From NCBI RefSeq assembly GCF_000003195.3, contig NC_012877.2, positions 30,798,966 to 30,862,965 on the forward strand: 64,000 nt of DNA. Direction: 5' to 3'. Shown piece after piece: positions 48,867 through 61,406 of this stretch (its first letter is position 1; every line of letters starts with the position of its first letter). Made by a program: the position numbers and the translations under genes. Under the pieces are notes generated by a model, which ran no database searches, had not been told where the DNA came from, and saw only the letters and a list, made by a program, of their open reading frames with translations. Source of the stretch: Sorghum bicolor (lineage: Eukaryota; Streptophyta; Magnoliopsida; Poales; Poaceae).

Positions 48867-51800
48867 TGTATAACACTCCAAAATTTTTATTTTGGATTGT
48901 TATTAGAAAACACTAAATTAAATAAGGATTTAAATTTTTTCTAAAATATTCCGAGATTTTTAATTATTGAATTCAAAAAGAGAGAAAAATGTGGAATTTT
49001 AAATTTTTTATAAAGATAAGTGATGAGTGTTTTATTTAATGTTGTGTGCTTTGTGCCCTAGCTTTGTTTAGGTTCTTTGTGAAAAAAAAAATGAATTTTA
49101 AATTTTCTAGCAAGCATGTTTAGGTCCTTTTGATTTTAGGAATGATAAAACACTAAAAGTCCTTTTTGAAAACTAATTTATATTTAAAAAGTTGTTTAAA
49201 CAATATAGGTTTTTGTTTTCACAGATAGGTAAGGAAACAATTCCAAAATAATCTCAAGGTAGCGAATCAAATTTTGGTTTTCAATTTGTCATGCAAAATG
49301 TTTTCATAATCACATTTGATTTAGTTAAAAATAATAATAATAAGGTTTTCCCTTTTTCCCACCCCTCCCTCTGTCTAGCTCCCGGCCCAGCTCGCAAACG
49401 CGGCCCAGCGCCCCGCCTCAGCCTGCTAGCGGCCGCAGCAGTGCGGCCCGCGTGCGCCTCCCGCTTGGGCCTTAGCCCAGCAGTACCGTGGCCCAGCAGC
49501 AGCAGCGGCCCGCAACGCCACCTCGCCCTGAGCCTCTGCCAGCTGGGCCCCACACGTCAGTCGTCTTCCCCAACCTCCGTCCGCTTCGGGCGGATGAGAA
49601 TGCCACAGCCGCCGCAAGATCTTCCCCCTGCGCGCACCGCGATGTTGCCCGGGCCTATAAAGGCCCTGTCTAGAGCCCCGTGCCCCCCTTCGGAACCCTA
49701 GGGCAGCAGCCGCCACCTCTCGTGCTCAAGTCGCGAGCCACCATAGCCGCCGCTGTCCCGAGCTCCGCGCCGCCGTGGAATCTCTGTTTCCGCTACGTCA
49801 CCGACGACGAGGACGGTTCCCCGAGCTTCGCTGCGTGGTAAGGAATCCGCCGGTGCCCTTCCCGGTCATCCTCCCTCTCTCAGTCGCGCGCGCGCCCTCG
49901 CCGGAGTAGTGCGGCCGTTGTCGAGCCGCCCCACCTCGCGCACCCGCCTTCCCGGCCACTACCTGTCCCCGTAGACGCGCACACCGCGCTCGCTTTGCCA
50001 GGACGAGCACGATGGTGCCCTCGGAACAGCCTCCCATGCACCACAGCGCCGTCACGGCGAGCCGCAGACGCGCGGCCATGGCGCCGCCGCGGCCAGGCCC
50101 CCCCTCCGCCGCCACGCACCAGCCCCGGTCCACTATGGACCGGGCACCCCACGCCTGCACCCGATCCACCGTAGACCGGCCAGTCCCGAGCTGACACGTA
50201 GCAAGCCAGGCTGGCCACCCCGCGCCGCCCTGGCTCATTTGTAAAAAGGCCCTCGGCCTTCGTAGTAATCAACTCGCGGTCCATCTAGTTAAAAAAGAAT
50301 TAAATCTAGGTCCTTGGTTTTAGCAGTTTAGCCCCTGATCCATTGGTTTTTATAGATTTAGTCCAAAATGCTTTTAAAATTCAGTTTTAATTATTTAAAA
50401 TACAAAAAAAATAGTTCTGTTAATCACAGTTTTGCCACTGATCTAGTTTTGGCCATAGAATGCTCGTTTTAACTCCGATTGAGCCCGTTCTTGTCGCGTT
50501 AGGTTCGTATCGACGTAAACTATGCTTTAGTAGCAATGTTCACCATGTCTGATACTTTTAGATTTCATCATAAATGTTATTTTGTAAATGCTTATTCAAT
50601 AATCATTGGAAATCAAAAGCAACTTAGGGGTTAGTAAATCTCTGATCTTTTTCATAAAATAAGTACTAGTATGTTCTATGCCAACTTAAATGTCTTTTTA
50701 GTTGTGATCTACTTAATCCAATCTTATTTCATAAATGCTCTGTATAACTTGTCACCAATTCCTTGTTTTCTGATTAAAAGCAGAAATGTGACTTAAATGA
50801 TGTAGAATGGTTTGTAATTAGATTTTGACTAAAATTTAACTCCAGCTTTTATAATTCTTTATAATCTGGTCCATTCAAATTTGAGATATTTCTCTAAAAA
50901 GTCTATCACCATCTTTTATGAAATAAAATACGACCAGCTTATAGTCGTCTTCTTCGTTACACGTCGAACCTCGAAAGTCGTGTCCATTTAACGATAGCTC
51001 CGGTCTCAATCGTTCTTGCGTTGTCACGATCATAGCAACAAGCCGTGTCGTTTAGTACTATCTCTTTCAAAGCTTTTCTTTTGGTTGATGCTTGTTCTTA
51101 GTCGTGATTGTCTGTTTGTCTGTTTGTGTTGCTTGTTTGTTGCGAATAGAAGAAGCGTGGTTTGTTAGCGCCCGAATGTCACGAGCTGAGGACCGACAGT
51201 CGAAGCAGAAGTTGGAGATTAGAAGAAAGAAGCCAAAGAATTCTGAGCAGATATACACTGGGAATAAAGGCAAGTGCAGGCACCCTTTGATCATATTGTA
51301 CCTATGAATTTTAAATATATTTACTTTCCATTGCATGTGTCTTAATACTACAAACCATAAGGACATGACTAGCCCTGTACTATATTCCTTGTAATCCTGG
51401 GTTTATACATGGGTAGTATAGTGAACTGTAGATATGCTTAGCTGCTCTGTTCATCTATTCCATATAATAAATGAAAGTAAATAATCTTGCCTAATGAATT
51501 ATTCAATGATGATTAATGTTTAAATGATGAACAATGGTCACTTTGGTGATGGAGATGTTGCAGTGCTTGTGAGCATCATGGTTTCTTGAGGAAAGGGGGA
51601 GCGGGTACTGTTGGTTGGCCCGGTTGTCGGGCGTACCCGTCTCTGCACTCTGTAAGGACTTAGTCATGGAGCGGCCCCCTGGGACATACAGTGTAGCTCC
51701 AAGCTATATGGCTCTGGCTTGACTAATTAGCAGGACCTCGACTAGTAGGGTGTTACTTTCTGGGTAGGCGTGAGGAAGTAACTTGGGTAACGAATATTAA

Positions 51801-52771
51801 GTTGTCGGTTGATCGGTATGTCATGGCTATGGGTATTGACTGCCGAGCGCCCCGGCAAAAACTTACGAGTGGCATCCTATTAGTTGGACCCTGTGAAAGG
51901 TCTCGTAGTGAGACCGTACCTGCTCACCTTGGTAGTGTTTTGGGGAGTCGCGATCCCAGGCAAATGGGAATCACGACTTGGAGTGAAAGTGCACACCTCT
52001 ACAGAGTGTAAAACTGATATATCAGTCGTGCTCACGGTCACGAGCGGCCCAGACTCTGACATGATGAGCAAATTGGAATCACATGGAACTTAGAGGCGGA
52101 ACTTGGTTGAGGTTGCTACCTCATGCTTTGGCGGAATGGCTATTCCGTGTTGGTAGGATTGCTATCATGTGTTCTTAATTGGGATTGCTATCCCCTAACC
52201 TTAATGGGGTGGCTACCCCAAGTTACTATCCGAGGTTGCTACCTCGGTAATCTTAATAATAATTATTATTATAATGATGAGTAATAATATTGTTAATATA
52301 CTTTCATCTAATTAAGGGTTGGGATGCTTCACTCATATTTAGTAATAGGTTGTTTTAATAAAAGAATTATAATAAAAGTTTACCAACTAAAAAGCTCACT
52401 GCAGTTAAACAGTGTCAGCTTTTCCTTTGATTAAGCCTCATGTCATTATACTTTCCGCCTGTACTTGTTGAGTTCGACATGAACTCGCCCTTGCTATTTC
52501 CCTCACACCCCATTGTGTAGTAAAGTGCTGCTCAGAAGAAGGACAGATATGCTATGAAGTTTTCTAGAAGTATATCAGAAGTGCTTGGTGTACGGAGCCC
52601 CAAGTCAACCGTCCCTGAGAAGAATGGAGCCTAAGAAGTTTAGCTACTGTTTCCGCATACTCTGATGTTTGTAAGTGTTATTATAAATATGTTTTCCGCT
52701 ATATATAACATTGTTTCCAATATTTCTATTTTTTGTTGTATGTGTGGACTTTCTAAATCCAAGGTGTGACA
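48867..52771 (+). repeat. Lone LTR E (chromovirus type)
   Basis: Starts TGTATAACACTCC with an immediate 7-bp hairpin (CCAAAAT-tttt-ATTTTGG) and probably ends gtgtgaca at 52771. GC-rich block about 49370-50230, with TATAAAG at 49656-49662 as the likely promoter on the plus strand. Near the end is a hairpin GAGTTC-gacat-GAACTC (52470-52486) at the place of the GTACTC hairpin in the other LTRs. No internal region or second LTR follows. The last 7 bases overlap the start of LTR F, so the right border is uncertain (52764 or 52771). Confidence 0.7.
49656..49662 (+). promoter_or_regulatory. TATA box of LTR E
   Basis: TATAAAG in a GC-rich setting, followed about 35 bp downstream by the GAACCCTAGGG context common at plant 5' ends. 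Confidence 0.55.
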
Positions 52772-53176
52772 GACCGTCAAATTTATACAAGTTTAAGTAC
52801 GAATGTCCCCGTTTAACACGTTGACACACACATACTCTCACTTATATAAACCCGGTAGTCTGCCGAGTGTCACGAAGGACCTCAGTGAATCAACTTTACA
52901 CCAAGATCGCATGATTAAGCAAATACATGTCACATACACTGAGATTTGCAGCGGAAATATTATTACAAAAGAGTTCACAAATAATAATACAAGTTTTAAT
53001 TTTCCAAATCGATTAGAAAACAACATAGCTTTCAAATGATTACAGTAACATAAATTCCAAATACATTGCTAGCATAAGTGACATCCTCTGACAAAAGCAT
53101 GTAGATAAGAACACTATATAGAATCGCCGAGCCCACCGGCGGTTAGCCACCATCTTTAGCAGACTGAAGACTTCAC

Positions 53177-53230
53177 CTGCAACATGGTGGGATAAACCCT
53201 GAGTACTCGAATGTACTCAGCTAGACTTAC
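53177..53230 (-). other. Intron-like module with hairpin in LTR F
   Basis: On the minus strand GTAAGT begins at 53230 and TTGCAG ends at 53177 (54 nt). The stem is CTGAGTAC-N6-GTACTCAG at 53199-53220. The loop differs from the array LTR while the stem is identical. Confidence 0.6.
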
Positions 53231-55083
53231 CCGACATGAGAGAAATAAAAGACTCTCAAGGATATGCAAGGCTTTTTGGTGGAGTTGATTGGATAGCATA
53301 ACTTTGCCAAAAAGAGCATTACTATCATGAGTCCTTACTTTCAACCTTTTAGTCAGTATTTTAGCATCAAGTTCAGTTAAGCTACCATAGCTAGATTTCG
53401 AATGCTCCGGGGCTTGCCTAGAATCCGACACAAGTCAGTTAAGTTAGCTTGCGCCATCTTGACGGCATCTAAGTTCACAACACTTGTGTAGTCCTTCCGT
53501 CATCCCGATAGGTCCACCATCATGTCCTTCACATGGCTTATCTAGTGTACCTAAATGAGATGCAAGATGCGAGTGTATGAACACGTAGAAGTGCAATAGA
53601 CAAAGCATCACACACAAGAAGCATGGCAAGAGCATGGTTACACTAAACATACTTAAGCACATCTCACTGCTCAACTTAATGATTACACAACCAACATGCT
53701 AAGTCAACAAAGAATGCAACACTAATCATATTAGACATGGCATACATATTTCACAAGATCTCAGGTGTATTAACTTGGCCATTATCAAAGACATGAGTCA
53801 TACATAGCAATATACCAAACAACAACAATAAAAGGAATCTGCCATTTTTAGGACTGTTAACAGCAGCTGAGAAAATAAATCATAACTGGAGTTACACAAC
53901 TCCAAAAGATATGCAAGAAGATACTCTGGAAAGCTTAAGAAATTTTCTACATTTGATATTTAGACATCAAAGCATGATTCTCAACTTAAGCTGGTCTCAA
54001 TTATAAATTTCCAGAATCTGTCCCTGACAAACAGAGAGCAGCCATTTCTGGAATCAGACTTTGAATAGACATAACTCACAAACCACATAACCAAATACTA
54101 CCAAATTTTAACAGCATCTAGATAAATGAATTATCTACGACCTTGATATAAACAAGATTCCCAGAAGACATCATTTACATACTGTAATACAAACAGTCCC
54201 AGAAACTGTCCAGAGACAACAATTGCAAACAATTAATTATTAACTTATGTTTCAAACATGCATTTGAGCAAAATCATTGTTACCAACAGTTTGCACATAT
54301 CTAAAGAACACCAGAAAACATAGTGGTCATTACTAAATAAATGTATTTAATGCATTTCTTAATTTATTTGAATTACAAGGTGAATTAAAGAACATATACA
54401 AAAATTGCCTAGTAAATTCCACCAAAATTACAATAGCTTCTACATAATATCCATAGTCTACTGTCCAAATTTCATTGCATTTGAATAAGCGTAGAAACAT
54501 CTATGATAAAGACAAATTACTATTGCAATTAACCATGTGAGAGCAAGATAAATGCACAAATCATATTTTCTTCAAACACATGGCCATATCATATATAAAC
54601 ATGATATAAAATACCATAGAATTGTACTTGAACAACATTTTCCATTTTTACATTTTTATTTATAATTATAAACTATTTATCAAGCCCCATGAAGACATCT
54701 CTGTTCAAAACATGGACAAAATCTATCATACCACATTAAACAGCCATAGCTTGAGTTTCATATGCCCATAAATTATAGTTATGTAGTTTCTAGAAAGCTT
54801 ACTAAATTTTGAACAACTTTGTTATAAACATCTAGAGCTAAATCTACAACTAACAAGGTCTTACATAACAAACAATGCATCCCTGTCTGGGTATAGACAG
54901 AAACTGAAACAGTACTTCAAACTACTATAACTAAATATATGCTTGACCAAAAATTATGCTATTTAGCTTGATGAAAAGCTTATTAAAAGTACTACAACTC
55001 ATATATTTTCATCCAGGCATGATTCACAACCTAACTGAGCCAAACAATATAAACATGCAGATCCACTCAGAATAGGAGCAAAG

Positions 55084-56033
55084 TGTTGGAAATAAAAGTA
55101 ATTTAGCGATGCATAAATTAATTCCGACAACAAGAAAAAGGCTAACAACATGTATCACAGATATATGAAACGAAACTAGCACTACGATTTGAATCAAGTT
55201 CACGGGATCTAGTGCTAGCAACAGAAAGGATATGAAACCAAATAATAGAGGGAGGATAGACATCCTTACAGTGGGGTTGTCGACGCGAAGGAAGAAGAAG
55301 AAGAAGAAGAAGAAGACCGTCGACAGAGATCAGTGAACACCGGGCGTAGTGAGAAGAAGACATCCAGCGAGCAGTCGCGACGGCGCTTCCCAAAAACCTG
55401 ATACGCCCCTACCCCCGTGCAGGGACGCGAGGAGACATAGGCTTCGGAGCCGGGTCTCCCGACACCGATGGCACGTCGTTGACGGGATGGAGAAGCCGGC
55501 GGCAGCGCAGTAGTGTGGCGAGGGAGAGATGAATCTCTGGTACCAAGGATGATGTCTCGCCCCAAATTTATACACGCATCGCACGTAGCAAATAGGCAAG
55601 CAATCAATCACCGTATTATGGAAACTTTACCTACCATTTACGCACTTGCCATAATACAAGAATAATTGCTTACCAAATAGGCCAGCGCAATCTTCTCCAT
55701 GCATGCAAAACTTCCAAGTAGCAAAAGGAAGCCGCGCACACGCAAGGGTTGAAGCGGGAAATCACCGGACCATTCACGCGCATGTCGTGCATGCGCGCCC
55801 ATTGGCCCCGGCCCGGCGACGCGAGCGAGCGCGCGCGCGTGTGGTTCTTCCTTTTCCTCTCCTCAATTGCTTCAACAAGATGGAGATAGCTCAACTTTTT
55901 AAGTTGGCCTCACTCCACTTGAAGTAGCAAGGTGGGACTAAAGTCCCCCACCTTTCCATATATGCATGCATGTATGAGTGGGCCTTTGGGATTTATTTGG
56001 AATTGTTTGGCCCAAGGCCCAAAACATCTAACA
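55084..56033 (-). repeat. 3' LTR of copia G
   Basis: tgttggaaataaa to acatctaaca. It contains a GAA microsatellite (about 55287-55316), longer than in the 5' LTR and bordered on each side by GTCGAC. Confidence 0.93.
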
Positions 56034-56050
56034 ATCCCCCACCACATCCC
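56034..56050 (-). promoter_or_regulatory. Polypurine tract of copia G
   Basis: The minus strand reads GGGATGTGGTGGGGGAT immediately before TGTTAGATG. Confidence 0.8.
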
Positions 56051-56579
56051 AAGGGCACGCGAGTCATACTCCCTGTGCCATAGTACTGTTAATATACCAG
56101 CTATTCAGTGGAGACTGGTTAAGGTTGAACATCCACCTAGAACAACAAGATAGACCCATCCGCAACTACACAATGGACTAGGCCTTGAATTGGCAGTTTG
56201 GTGCGAATAGGCTTCACTCGAAGTCTTGATTTGTACTAGGCTGCCATAGCCAACCCCGCGAGTGGGGCGTATAAGTCATACTCCTAACTCACTTCATGAG
56301 CCTATTAAAGAATACCCAATTCTTATAAACTGCGACTAAGAGTTGGGCTCACATAGGTGTGTTCTTACAAGAATACTCTGTAGGACAGTATCTTGCTATA
56401 AAGCCTCAAAACACATTAAGACAAAGTCAACCTGCCTTACAAAAATGAGAGTACTGCATCTCCAACGGAGTGGGTCAAGTGAAACGATTCTACTCTCCCA
56501 TTAACCAACAACTTGTTCTTCCTAGGTCCTAATTCACGGGATCTCCGATCACATAGGTTGGGTTACTGCTAAGGTTAAC
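56051..56579 (-). other. 3' untranslated region of copia G
   Basis: About 530 bp between the polyprotein end and polypurine tract; nothing recognisable. Confidence 0.6.
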
Positions 56580-58637
56580 TCACATGGGTCTCAATCCCAT
56601 CTCCTTCGATGCATTGTCAATCACGGTGCATGATAGTCCCTTTGTAAAGGGATCTGCCAGGTTTTTAGCTGTCTGGATGTAGTCCACAGCTATTACTCCG
56701 GAGCTCCTTAATTTCCTGACACACTTCAGTCTACGCTTTATATGTTTGCTGGACTTCTTCCCATTATCCTGACTATTCTTCACCTTTGTGATCACTGTTT
56801 GATTATCACAGTTTATGAGAATAGCAGGAATTGGTTTCTCAACCAACGGCAAGTCCATCAACATATCTCTTAGCCACTCAGCCTCAGTAGAGGTCGTATC
56901 CAGAGCTATAAGCTCTGCCTCCATTGTGGACTTTGTAAGTATTGTCTGCTTACAAGACCTCCAAGAGATAGCACCACCACCCAAAGTGAATATGTATCCA
57001 CTAGTGGACTTAAGCTCATTAGCTTCTGAAATCTAGTTTGAATCACTATATCCTTCAAGTACCCCAGGGTACCCTAAATAGTGAATTGCATAACTCATTG
57101 TACCTTTTAGGTAACGCATTACCCGATCAATACCACGCCAATGATCACTTCCTGGATTAGAGGAAAATCTACTCAACTTGCTTACAACAAATGAGATATC
57201 AGGGCGGGTTGCGCTAGCTAGATACATCAATGAGCCAATAATTTGAGAGTATCTTAGATGATCCTTTCCTAGCCTTTTATTCTTTCGAAGTATTAAACTA
57301 GGATCATAGGGTGTTGGAGAAGGTTTGCAATCCATATAATCGAAACGGTTCAAAACCTTTTCCACATAATGAGACTGCAAAAGAGTAATCCCACTCTCAC
57401 CCTTATTAATTTTAATATTGAGGATCACATCGGCTTCTCCCAAATCTTTCATGTCAAAATTTTGGGATAAGAATGATTTAACATCATTGATCTCATCGAT
57501 GCTCGTCCCAAAAATTAGTATGTCGTCAACATACAAACACAAGATTACTCCTTTGCCCCCACCATAGCGGTAATATACACAAGTGTCGGCTTCATTTATT
57601 GCAAACCCAGCAAAGGTCAACGTCTTTTCAAACTTCTCATGCCACTGCTTTGGTGCTTGCTTTAAGCCGTACAAGGATTTGAGTAACCTGCACACCTTGC
57701 CCTCTTGTCCTTGTGCTATAAATCCATCAAGCTGATTCATATAAATTTCTTCCTCTAACTCTCCATTAAGGAAAGCCGTCTTCACGTCCATCTGATGGAT
57801 AAGAAGCTTATGGGAAGCAGCCAAAGATAATAGCACTCGGATTGTAGTTAATCTGGCAACAAGTGAGTAGGTATCAAAGAAATCATCATCTTCTTTCTGT
57901 GTAAAACCTTTAGCAACAAGCCTTGCCTTGTACTTTTCAATAGTACCATCAGGCCTGAGTTTCTTCTTAAATACCCATTTACAACCAATTGGTCTGCAAC
58001 CTGCTGGTTTATCTACTACTTCCCATGTTCCATTTGCAGTGATGGAGTCCATCTCACTACGGACTGCATCCTTCCAATAGTCTGCATCTGGTGATGCATA
58101 TGCCTCTGCAATGGTCGTGGGGGTATCATCTATGAGATAGACAATGAAGTCATCACCAAAGGATTTTTCAACCCTTTGTCTTTTACTCCTTCTAGGAGCT
58201 ACAACATTGTTATCCTCTTCAATACCAAGTGGGTCTATAAATGGCTCTATCGCAGGTGTGGGCTCAGGAATAAATTCATTAGACGAACTCGGTGAAGAAT
58301 AAGCAACATTCATCGGGAAAATATTCTCAAAGAAAGTAACATCCCGTGACTCCAACAGTGTATCAACTAAAACATCAGGCGCTTCAGATTTTATCACTAA
58401 GAACTTATAAGCCATGCTATGGTGCGCATAGCCCAAAAAGATACAGTCAACGGTCTTTGGTCCAAGCTTGCGTTTCTTATTAATTGGTATGCTGACCATG
58501 GCCAAACATCCCCACGTACGCAAGTAATGGAGTGATGGTTTCCTTCCTTTCCATCCTTCATACGGAGTAACTTCATTATTCTTAGTTGGAACTCTATTTA
58601 GAACATGACATGCTGTTAGAACAGCCTCCCCCACCAT
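56580..58637 (-). pseudogene. pol: copia G reverse transcriptase and RNase H region
   Basis: Frame 57033-58637 holds the end of integrase (GWKGRKPSLHYLRTWGC), then reverse transcriptase with CKWVFKKKLRPDG, DVKTAFLNGELEEEIYM and the active-site motif LYVDDILIFG. It stops at TAG 57033-57035, inside the conserved SDSN-ISEA block where copia elements normally have tryptophan. The same frame continues at 56580-56984 with RNase H ([18 protein letters not shown]). Its start overlaps the integrase frame by 22 bp in another frame, marking a frameshift near 58620. Confidence 0.92.
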
Positions 58638-59779
58638 GCTTTAGCCATACCAGATGTTCCTAACATGGCATTCACCAAGTCCATTAACGTCTGGTTCTTT
58701 CTTTCGGCAACCCCATTAGATTGGGGCGAATATGGTGGTGTCCGTTCATGAATTATTCCATTCTCCGCACAGAAGAGATCAAACTCATTGGAAAAATACT
58801 CCCCACCACAATCAGACATAACACGCTTGATTTTCTTTTCTAATTGGTTCTCTACCTCAGCCTTATAAGTCTTAAAACATTCAAACGCCTCATCTTTAGT
58901 TTTTAGAAGAAACACATAGCAATATTTAGTTGCAACATCAATTAAAGTCATGAAGTACCTTTTTCCTCCTTTTGTCAATACACCATTCATTTCACAAATA
59001 TCAGAATGTATGAGCTCTAGTAATGTCGTGCACCTCTTGTCTACAACCTTGTGAGGCTTATGAGGTTGCTTCGCTTGCACACATGCTTGACATTTAGAGC
59101 CTTTGACAATAGAAAAATTCAGAATTAAACTCATACTGGATAAACGCGTCATACAACCAAAATTAATGTGACACAAACGTGAATGCCATATATCAGCCAC
59201 TGAATTGTTTGAATCACACACATGGTTCACAACTTTATTACAGAAATCGGATAGTGAAAAGCGGAACAAGCCTCCGCTCTCGTAGCCTTTGCCAATGAAT
59301 TGGCCATACCTCGAGACGACTACTTTATTTGGCTCAAACACCAGCTTGAACCCATCTCGACACAAGAGGGATCCACTAACGAGGTTCTTCTTTATTGAGG
59401 GCGCATGCTGCACGTTCTTGAGCCGCACGATCTTTCCCGAAGTAAACTTCAGATCGACCGAACCAATACCAAGAACAGAAGCATGCGAGCCGTTCCCCAT
59501 CATGACGGTTGAACCTCGTGCGATCTGGTAAGATGAAAACATAGAAATATCAGTACAAACATGAATATTGGCTCCTGTATCAATCCACCAATCATTAGAT
59601 TGAAATACAGAAAATGCACTAGGTAAATAATTACCGTACCCAGATCCGCTAGGATCGCTAATAGTCACGTTGGCAGATTTCTGCCCCTGCTGATTCTTCC
59701 TGCCTTTGCGGTTCTTGCACTTCTTGGCAAAGTGTCCATTCTCACCGCAAACGAAGCACACAACTTCATCCATGTTCAT
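58616..59779 (-). pseudogene. pol: copia G zinc knuckle, protease and integrase region
   Basis: 387 codons. Zinc knuckle C8-C11-H16-C21; protease WWIDTGANIH with catalytic D67; then the integrase zinc-binding site (WHSRLCH and KCQAC) and the catalytic core with HSDICEMNG, MSDCGGEYF and VAERKNQ. Integrase catalytic acids all appear present. The frame is lost at AKAWWGRLF, where the coding signal moves to the frame of 57033-58637. The upstream gag frame is the same, separated by a stop at 59795. Confidence 0.92.
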
Positions 59780-59794
59780 CTTCTTCTTCTTGAA

Positions 59795-60434
59795 CTAAGT
59801 AGTCTGAATAGCCTTCTGCTTGTTCTTGCCAGCATGCTGCATCACATTGGCACTAGAATGTTCTGGGGCTTTTGGTGGAGCATCCTTTGCCCGAGCCTTC
59901 TCTTCAACATCAAGACCAGCCAACAGATCCTCAACTGAGATCTTCTGTCTTTTATGTTTCAGAGTTGTGGCGAAGTTTCTCCACCATGACAGAGGCAACT
60001 TGGCAATTATACCACCAGCCACAAACTTGTCTGGCAAGACGTGTCTGGAACTCATGAGCCTGTTCCACGACTGAACGGTTTTCAACCATTTTGAAGTCGT
60101 GGTACTTCTCCATCACATACAACTCGTGCCCAGCGTCTGCAGCACCGAACATATGTTTAAGTGCCTCCCACAGTTCAGCAGCACTTTTGATGTTCATATA
60201 AACATCACACAACTGGTCAGAGAGAACGCTAAGAACGCATCCGACGAAAATCGTCGTAGCCCCAGTAAACTCCTGCACCTCTTTCTCAGATCCGAGAGGT
60301 AGTGCAGGAGAATTACCCACGACCCAAAACACGCCCATAGCCGTGAGCCACAACTGGGCCCTCGTCTGCCATCTCTTGAAATTCACACAAGTGAACTTCT
60401 CCGGTTTCATCGCATCAGTATATCCTTTAGTCAT
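59795..60434 (-). pseudogene. gag: copia G gag, N-terminal part (frameshifted)
   Basis: Starts at ATG 60432-60434 (MTKGYTDAMKPEKF), only 27 nt after the LTR. The first 130 residues include the WQTRAQLWLTAMGVFWVV and SAAELWEALKHMFG segments typical of copia gag. The frame changes near 60045, after EQAHEFQ, to that of 59795-60085 (LPDKFVAGGIIAKL), which ends at TAG 59795-59797 just before the zinc knuckle. Capsid protein; no intact product. Confidence 0.88.
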
Positions 60435-60461
60435 CGCTAAATGCCTATCAGGTTTTTGGAT

Positions 60462-61406
60462 TATTGGAAATAAAAGCAATTTAGCGATGCATAAATTAAT
60501 TCTGACAACAAGAAAAAGGCTAACAACATGTATCACAGATATATGAAACGAAACTAGCACTACGATTTGAATCAAGTTCACGGGATCTAGTGCTAGCAAC
60601 AGAAAGGATATGAAACTGATTAATAGAGGGAGGATAGACATCCTTACAGTGGGGTTGTCGACGCGAAGGAAGAAGAAGAAGAAGAAGAAGACCGTCGACA
60701 GAGATCGGCGAACACCGGGCGTAGTGGGAAGAAGACGTCCAGCGAGCAGTCGCGACGGCGCTTCCCAAAAACCTGATACGCCCCCTACCCCCGTGCAGGG
60801 ACGCGAGGAGACGTAGGCTTCGGAGCCTGCTCTCCCGACACCGATGGCACGTCGGTGACGGGATGGAGAAGACGGCGACAGCGCAGTAGTGTGGCGAGGG
60901 AGAGATGAATCTCTGGTACCAAGGACGACGTCTCGCCCCAAATTTATACAAGCGTCGCACGTAGCAAATAGGCAAGCAATCAATCACCGTATTATGGAAA
61001 CTTTACCTGCCATTTACGCACTTGCCATAATACAAGAATAATTGCTTACCAAATAGGCCAGCGCATTCTCCTCCATGCATGCAAAACTTCCAAGTAGCAA
61101 AAGGAAGCCGCGCACCTGCAAGGGTTGAAGCGGGAAATCACCGGACCATTCACGCGCATGTCGTGCATGCGCGCCCATTGGCCCCGGCGAGGCGAGCGAG
61201 CACGCGCGCGCGTGTGGTTCTTCCTTTTCCTCTCCTCAATTGCTTCAACAAGATGGAGATAGCTCAACTTTTTAAGTTGGCCTCACTCCATTTGAAGTAG
61301 CAAGGTGGGACTAAAGTCCCCCACCTTTCCATATATGCATGCATGTATGAGTGGGCCCTTGGGATTTATTTGGAATTGTTTGGCCCAAGGCCCAAAACAT
61401 CTAACA
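60462..61406 (-). repeat. 5' LTR of copia G
   Basis: 945 bp. The left terminus reads tattgg instead of tgttgg, so the canonical end has mutated. TATAAAT on the minus strand at 60942-60948 is the likely promoter. No initiator-Met primer site is visible next to it. Confidence 0.92.
60942..60948 (-). promoter_or_regulatory. TATA box of copia G 5' LTR
   Basis: Minus-strand TATAAAT, conserved in the other LTR. Confidence 0.55.

Larger units (their letters stand above)
55084..61406 (-). mobile_element. Ty1/copia element G
   Basis: LTRs 55084-56033 (950 bp) and 60462-61406 (945 bp); perfect target duplication caaag (55079-55083 and 61407-61411). Minus orientation. The order gag, protease, integrase, RT, RNase H is diagnostic of copia. 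Coding capacity is complete in outline but broken by two frameshifts and at least two stops. The lineage within copia is not determined. Confidence 0.95.

Noticed and set aside
49291..50284. Open frames up to 146 residues on both strands in the GC-rich part of LTR E
   Set aside because: Both strands open, low-complexity composition, and a TATA box context indicating LTR promoter/leader sequence.
60462..60983. N-terminal extension of the copia gag frame through the 5' LTR
   Set aside because: The frame is open by chance in the LTR and contains a polyphenylalanine run from the GAA microsatellite. The ATG at 60434 starts the recognisable gag.
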